Source: Bifidobacterium erythrocebi
GTDB lineage: Bacteria > Actinomycetota > Actinomycetes > Actinomycetales > Bifidobacteriaceae
Length of the DNA stretch: 64,000 nt
Assembly (NCBI RefSeq): GCF_012932675.1
Contig: NZ_JAAIIF010000009.1
Coordinates: 186,001 to 250,000, forward strand
Direction: 5' to 3'
The notes under the pieces are model-generated. The model saw only the letters and a list, made by a program, of their open reading frames with translations. It made no database searches and had not been told where the DNA came from. Positions 61,494-64,000 of the stretch are shown in pieces (positions within the stretch are counted from its first letter, which is position 1; the number at the start of each line of letters is the position of its first letter). The translations under genes were made by a program, and so were the position numbers.

Positions 61494-63044
61494 TCAGCGA
61501 AGCGTCACGTGAAGCGTGTTCACCGACGCAGCCGGCAACTGAACACGAAGTTGAGTACCACCGCCAGCAGTCGTCGCGTACACGGCACCATTCACGTCAA
61601 TATCGCGAGCGCGAACCACGTCCGGATGCTCGACGGTGTTGCAATCGTGCGGATCGGAGGAGGCAAGCGTCTCCATCGATTCGACATCCGCTTCGCATGG
61701 CAACTGCAAAATCACTTCCGCGCCATCACTCATGTGCGCGTTGGTGAGATCCACCAGCAGCCGCTTTCCTTCTTCGTCAATGGACGCGAATGCGTACACG
61801 TCGGAATCCTCCGAATCGTTGCGAGCCACGTCCACGGCCGTCATGCCTCGATGCGCCTTGTACATCATGAACACGTCGAAGTTCGGCGTGAGTACGGTGC
61901 GGCCACCCTCAGTCAGAATCAGCGAGTTCAGCACATTAATGGTCTGCGCGTTACACGCCATGGTCACCTTGTCGCAGTTACGCTGCAGCAGATCCAAGGT
62001 GAGAGCGGTGGTGATGGCGTCGCGCATGGTCACCTGCTGCTTCAACGCCGGACGGGCAAAGAACGCGGTCTTATGCCAGTTGCCCCATTCGCCGATGATC
62101 AGATCGACGTGCGTAAGCTTGGAATCCATGGCCACTTCCGACTCCTGGATCAGCGCCAGACCATTGTTCATCAATCGCCACTGGTCCTGCAGGATATCCT
62201 CAAGCTCCAGGCACCCTCTAATCACCGTATTCCAGCCATTCTCATCGAACTCGGTGGGCGTGTCCGCATCATTATCGACGTTCCAGTTGTAGAAGTGCAA
62301 ATCATAACCATTGATGGGTGGCTGACGGTATTGGGCGAGGCCGCGGAAGAAGTCCTCGGTCCATTTCACACGCTCGCGTGGCTTATTGCCGTCCGGCCCG
62401 CTGGCGATGGCGTACATCTGAGTCGAAGCGAACACGTCGGTGGTGAAACTTGGCATGGCGGAAGCGAACCTGCGGTATTCGTCCAAATAGGTTTGCGGGG
62501 TCATGGTACCGCCGCCCGCCCACACTTCGTTGCCGATACCCCAGTATTTCACGCCGTAGGGTGCTTTATGGCCGTTGGCTTCACGCTCCTTGGCCAGATC
62601 GGTGGGCTGTTCGCGATTGCAGTACTCCATCCAATCCTTCATTTCGGCCACGGTTCCGGAAAGCATGTTGATATTGATCCAAGGTTCCGCGCCGAGCAGT
62701 TCGCACAATCTCAGGAATTCGTCGGTGCCGAAGCTGTGGTCGTCCAGCTCGTACGTGGCGAAATTCTCATTGAATGTGGTCTTGCGTTCCTCTTTCGGAC
62801 CGATGCCGTCGCGCCAATGATAGGTGTCGGCGTAACATCCGCCCGGCCAGCGAATGACCGGCGGTTCCAACGCACGCAGGGCGTCGAGTGTGGCTTTGCG
62901 ATAGCCATGCTCGTTCTCGATCGGGGAATCCTCCCCCACCCAGAGGCCTCCGTCGATGCATTCGCCGAGGAATTCGATGAACTGCCCATGCAGCTTCGGA
63001 TCAATGCGGCCAATTGTTCTGTTCGGGTCAATGCTCACAACCAT
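61494..63044 (-). CDS. GH51 alpha-L-arabinofuranosidase
   Basis: 516 residues, cytoplasmic. HGQFIEFLGECIDGGLWVG and VIRWPGGCYADTYHWRDGIGP are GH51 hallmarks; the acid/base Glu lies in WGIGNEVWAGGG and the nucleophile Glu in LIIGEWGNWHK. A C-terminal beta-sandwich follows. Releases arabinofuranose from arabinan, arabinoxylan or arabino-oligosaccharides. ATG at 63044 with AAAGGAG upstream; preceded in the same orientation by a sugar transporter, 130 bp away. Confidence 0.95.
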   Translation of the reverse strand: MVVSIDPNRTIGRIDPKLHGQFIEFLGECIDGGLWVGEDSPIENEHGYRKATLDALRALEPPVIRWPGGCYADTYHWRDGIGPKEERKTTFNENFATYELDDHSFGTDEFLRLCELLGAEPWININMLSGTVAEMKDWMEYCNREQPTDLAKEREANGHKAPYGVKYWGIGNEVWAGGGTMTPQTYLDEYRRFASAMPSFTTDVFASTQMYAIASGPDGNKPRERVKWTEDFFRGLAQYRQPPINGYDLHFYNWNVDNDADTPTEFDENGWNTVIRGCLELEDILQDQWRLMNNGLALIQESEVAMDSKLTHVDLIIGEWGNWHKTAFFARPALKQQVTMRDAITTALTLDLLQRNCDKVTMACNAQTINVLNSLILTEGGRTVLTPNFDVFMMYKAHRGMTAVDVARNDSEDSDVYAFASIDEEGKRLLVDLTNAHMSDGAEVILQLPCEADVESMETLASSDPHDCNTVEHPDVVRARDIDVNGAVYATTAGGGTQLRVQLPAASVNTLHVTLR

Positions 63045-63176
63045 GGTTCGCTCCTTTTGCCGTAATCTCACGGTACGTATGTATGTCAATCATGACGCAC
63101 GGTATGTGCGGAGTGGCCGGAAACCCAGGAGAGATACAGGATGGGTCTCCGGCCAAGTTTCACTGGATCGTCGCCG

Positions 63177-64000
63177 TCACTTCACCTTCTTGATCATCAT
63201 GATGAAGATGCAGGCAAGCGCCACCATGACGATCGCTGTCGGGAACACCAGACCGTACGAGCCGGTGGCCACCACGATGGCGGAGGTGACGATCGGGCCG
63301 ACCATCTGGCCGAGAGTGGTGGCGATGTTCAGGATGCCCAAATCCTTGCCGGCTTCCTCTTCGTTCGGCAGCACGTCGACGTTGAGGGCCTGATCGACGG
63401 AACCGTACATGCCATAGCCGAAACCACCGATGGCGGAGAAGAGGATCATGCCCAATGCGTTGTGCATCAGCCACGGCAATGCGTAGCCGATGGCCAGCAG
63501 TATGCTCGCTGCCACAACGGGGATCTTTCTGCGGCCGATCTTATCGGAGATGGGGCCTGCGGAGAGTGCGGAGATCAGGGAGACGACCATGAGCACCAGG
63601 CTCATGGTGGAGATGGTGGCGGCCGAGTCTTCAACGCTTTGACCGATGTAGTCCTGCAGAATGTACAGCTGGTAGTTGAGAATCATGTAGTAGCTGAACA
63701 GCAGCAGCGAACGGCCGACGAAAGCCAGCCAAAAGTCGCGGGCTCCCCTGATCGGCGGGCGGAAACTCATGATGATGCCCTTGATGTCGACTTTCTCCTT
63801 GGGCATGTCCTTGCTTGACTGTTCCTTCGGCCAGAAGATGACGGCAAGCACGCCGGAAAGCGCCATGGCGATGCCGGCCACCACGAATCCGGGGAGTTGC
63901 ATGGTGATGAACTTCGCGCCGACGATCTGGCCGAGCGCGGAGCCGAACAACGTGCCGGCGGAGATGAAGGCCGACATGGTGCCGCGCATATCTTCGGGAA
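63177..64000 (-). CDS. MFS sugar/oligosaccharide transporter (5' part outside window)
   Basis: About 274 C-terminal residues visible, in the frame that ends at 63177. Several hydrophobic helices; the segment GPISDKIGRRKIPVVAA is the MFS motif A between helices 8 and 9. The central loop FWPKEQSSKDMPKEKVDIKG separates the two halves. Lies upstream of the arabinofuranosidase and probably imports arabino- or xylo-oligosaccharides. The N-terminus runs off the right edge. Confidence 0.85.
   Translation of the reverse strand, partial: PEDMRGTMSAFISAGTLFGSALGQIVGAKFITMQLPGFVVAGIAMALSGVLAVIFWPKEQSSKDMPKEKVDIKGIIMSFRPPIRGARDFWLAFVGRSLLLFSYYMILNYQLYILQDYIGQSVEDSAATISTMSLVLMVVSLISALSAGPISDKIGRRKIPVVAASILLAIGYALPWLMHNALGMILFSAIGGFGYGMYGSVDQALNVDVLPNEEEAGKDLGILNIATTLGQMVGPIVTSAIVVATGSYGLVFPTAIVMVALACIFIMMIKKVK

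Overview
The window is high-GC actinobacterial DNA that reads as a Bifidobacterium chromosome. This rests on the gene content: short C-ending codon style, a translational T-box on ileS, LuxS, two GH3 beta-glucosidases each paired with a TetR, a GH51/GH43/GH5 plant-glycan cluster, and a type I-E CRISPR relic. The species cannot be fixed from sequence reading alone.

Layout. 1-6.2 kb: purK (cut by the edge), purE, a DXS-family enzyme, two small membrane proteins, tRNA-Arg(TCT) and an ion-transporter-superfamily permease. 6.2-21.5 kb: dnaG, an ABC-2 exporter with three membrane subunits behind a NarL-type two-component system, alr, an amino-acid permease, a 52-bp degenerate tandem array, a GNAT enzyme, luxS and recQ. 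21.5-29.8 kb: an AT-richer accessory (defence) island holding a two-repeat CRISPR relic, an array of palindromes, a type I restriction-modification locus (hsdR, hsdM, half hsdS) with an oppositely oriented second hsdS half between 15-bp inverted repeats, and a GIY-YIG/DUF4357 protein. 29.8-38 kb: two esterase-like alpha/beta hydrolases, a DUF4143 ATPase preceded by six exact 23-bp iterons, ileS with its T-box, and a tRNA-Val/Val/Gly cluster. 38-64 kb: a heterodimeric ABC exporter with MarR, GH3 plus TetR, an approximately 800-bp array of about 52-bp repeats, SDR, glycerate kinase, an AAA ATPase, a PH-domain protein, an MFS drug exporter with MarR, a sortase-anchored PAP2 phosphatase, a second GH3 plus TetR, GH43, GH5, GH51 and a sugar MFS transporter cut by the edge.

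The strongest hunt signals are: (1) a phase-variable type I specificity switch, currently in the half-S (truncated) orientation, in which inversion is predicted to restore a full-length HsdS in frame; (2) the tandem array at 45.8-46.6 kb, whose units keep a small hairpin through apparently compensatory changes and whose last unit supplies the stop codon of the neighbouring SDR gene; (3) a second, exactly 52-bp-period array at 17.1-17.4 kb; (4) iteron-like repeats abutting the DUF4143 ATPase start, and a palindrome array of similar flavour next to the CRISPR relic; (5) several very long, near-perfect stems at convergent gene ends. Carbohydrate genes at 42-64 kb form a plant-cell-wall oligosaccharide module with recognisable operators.
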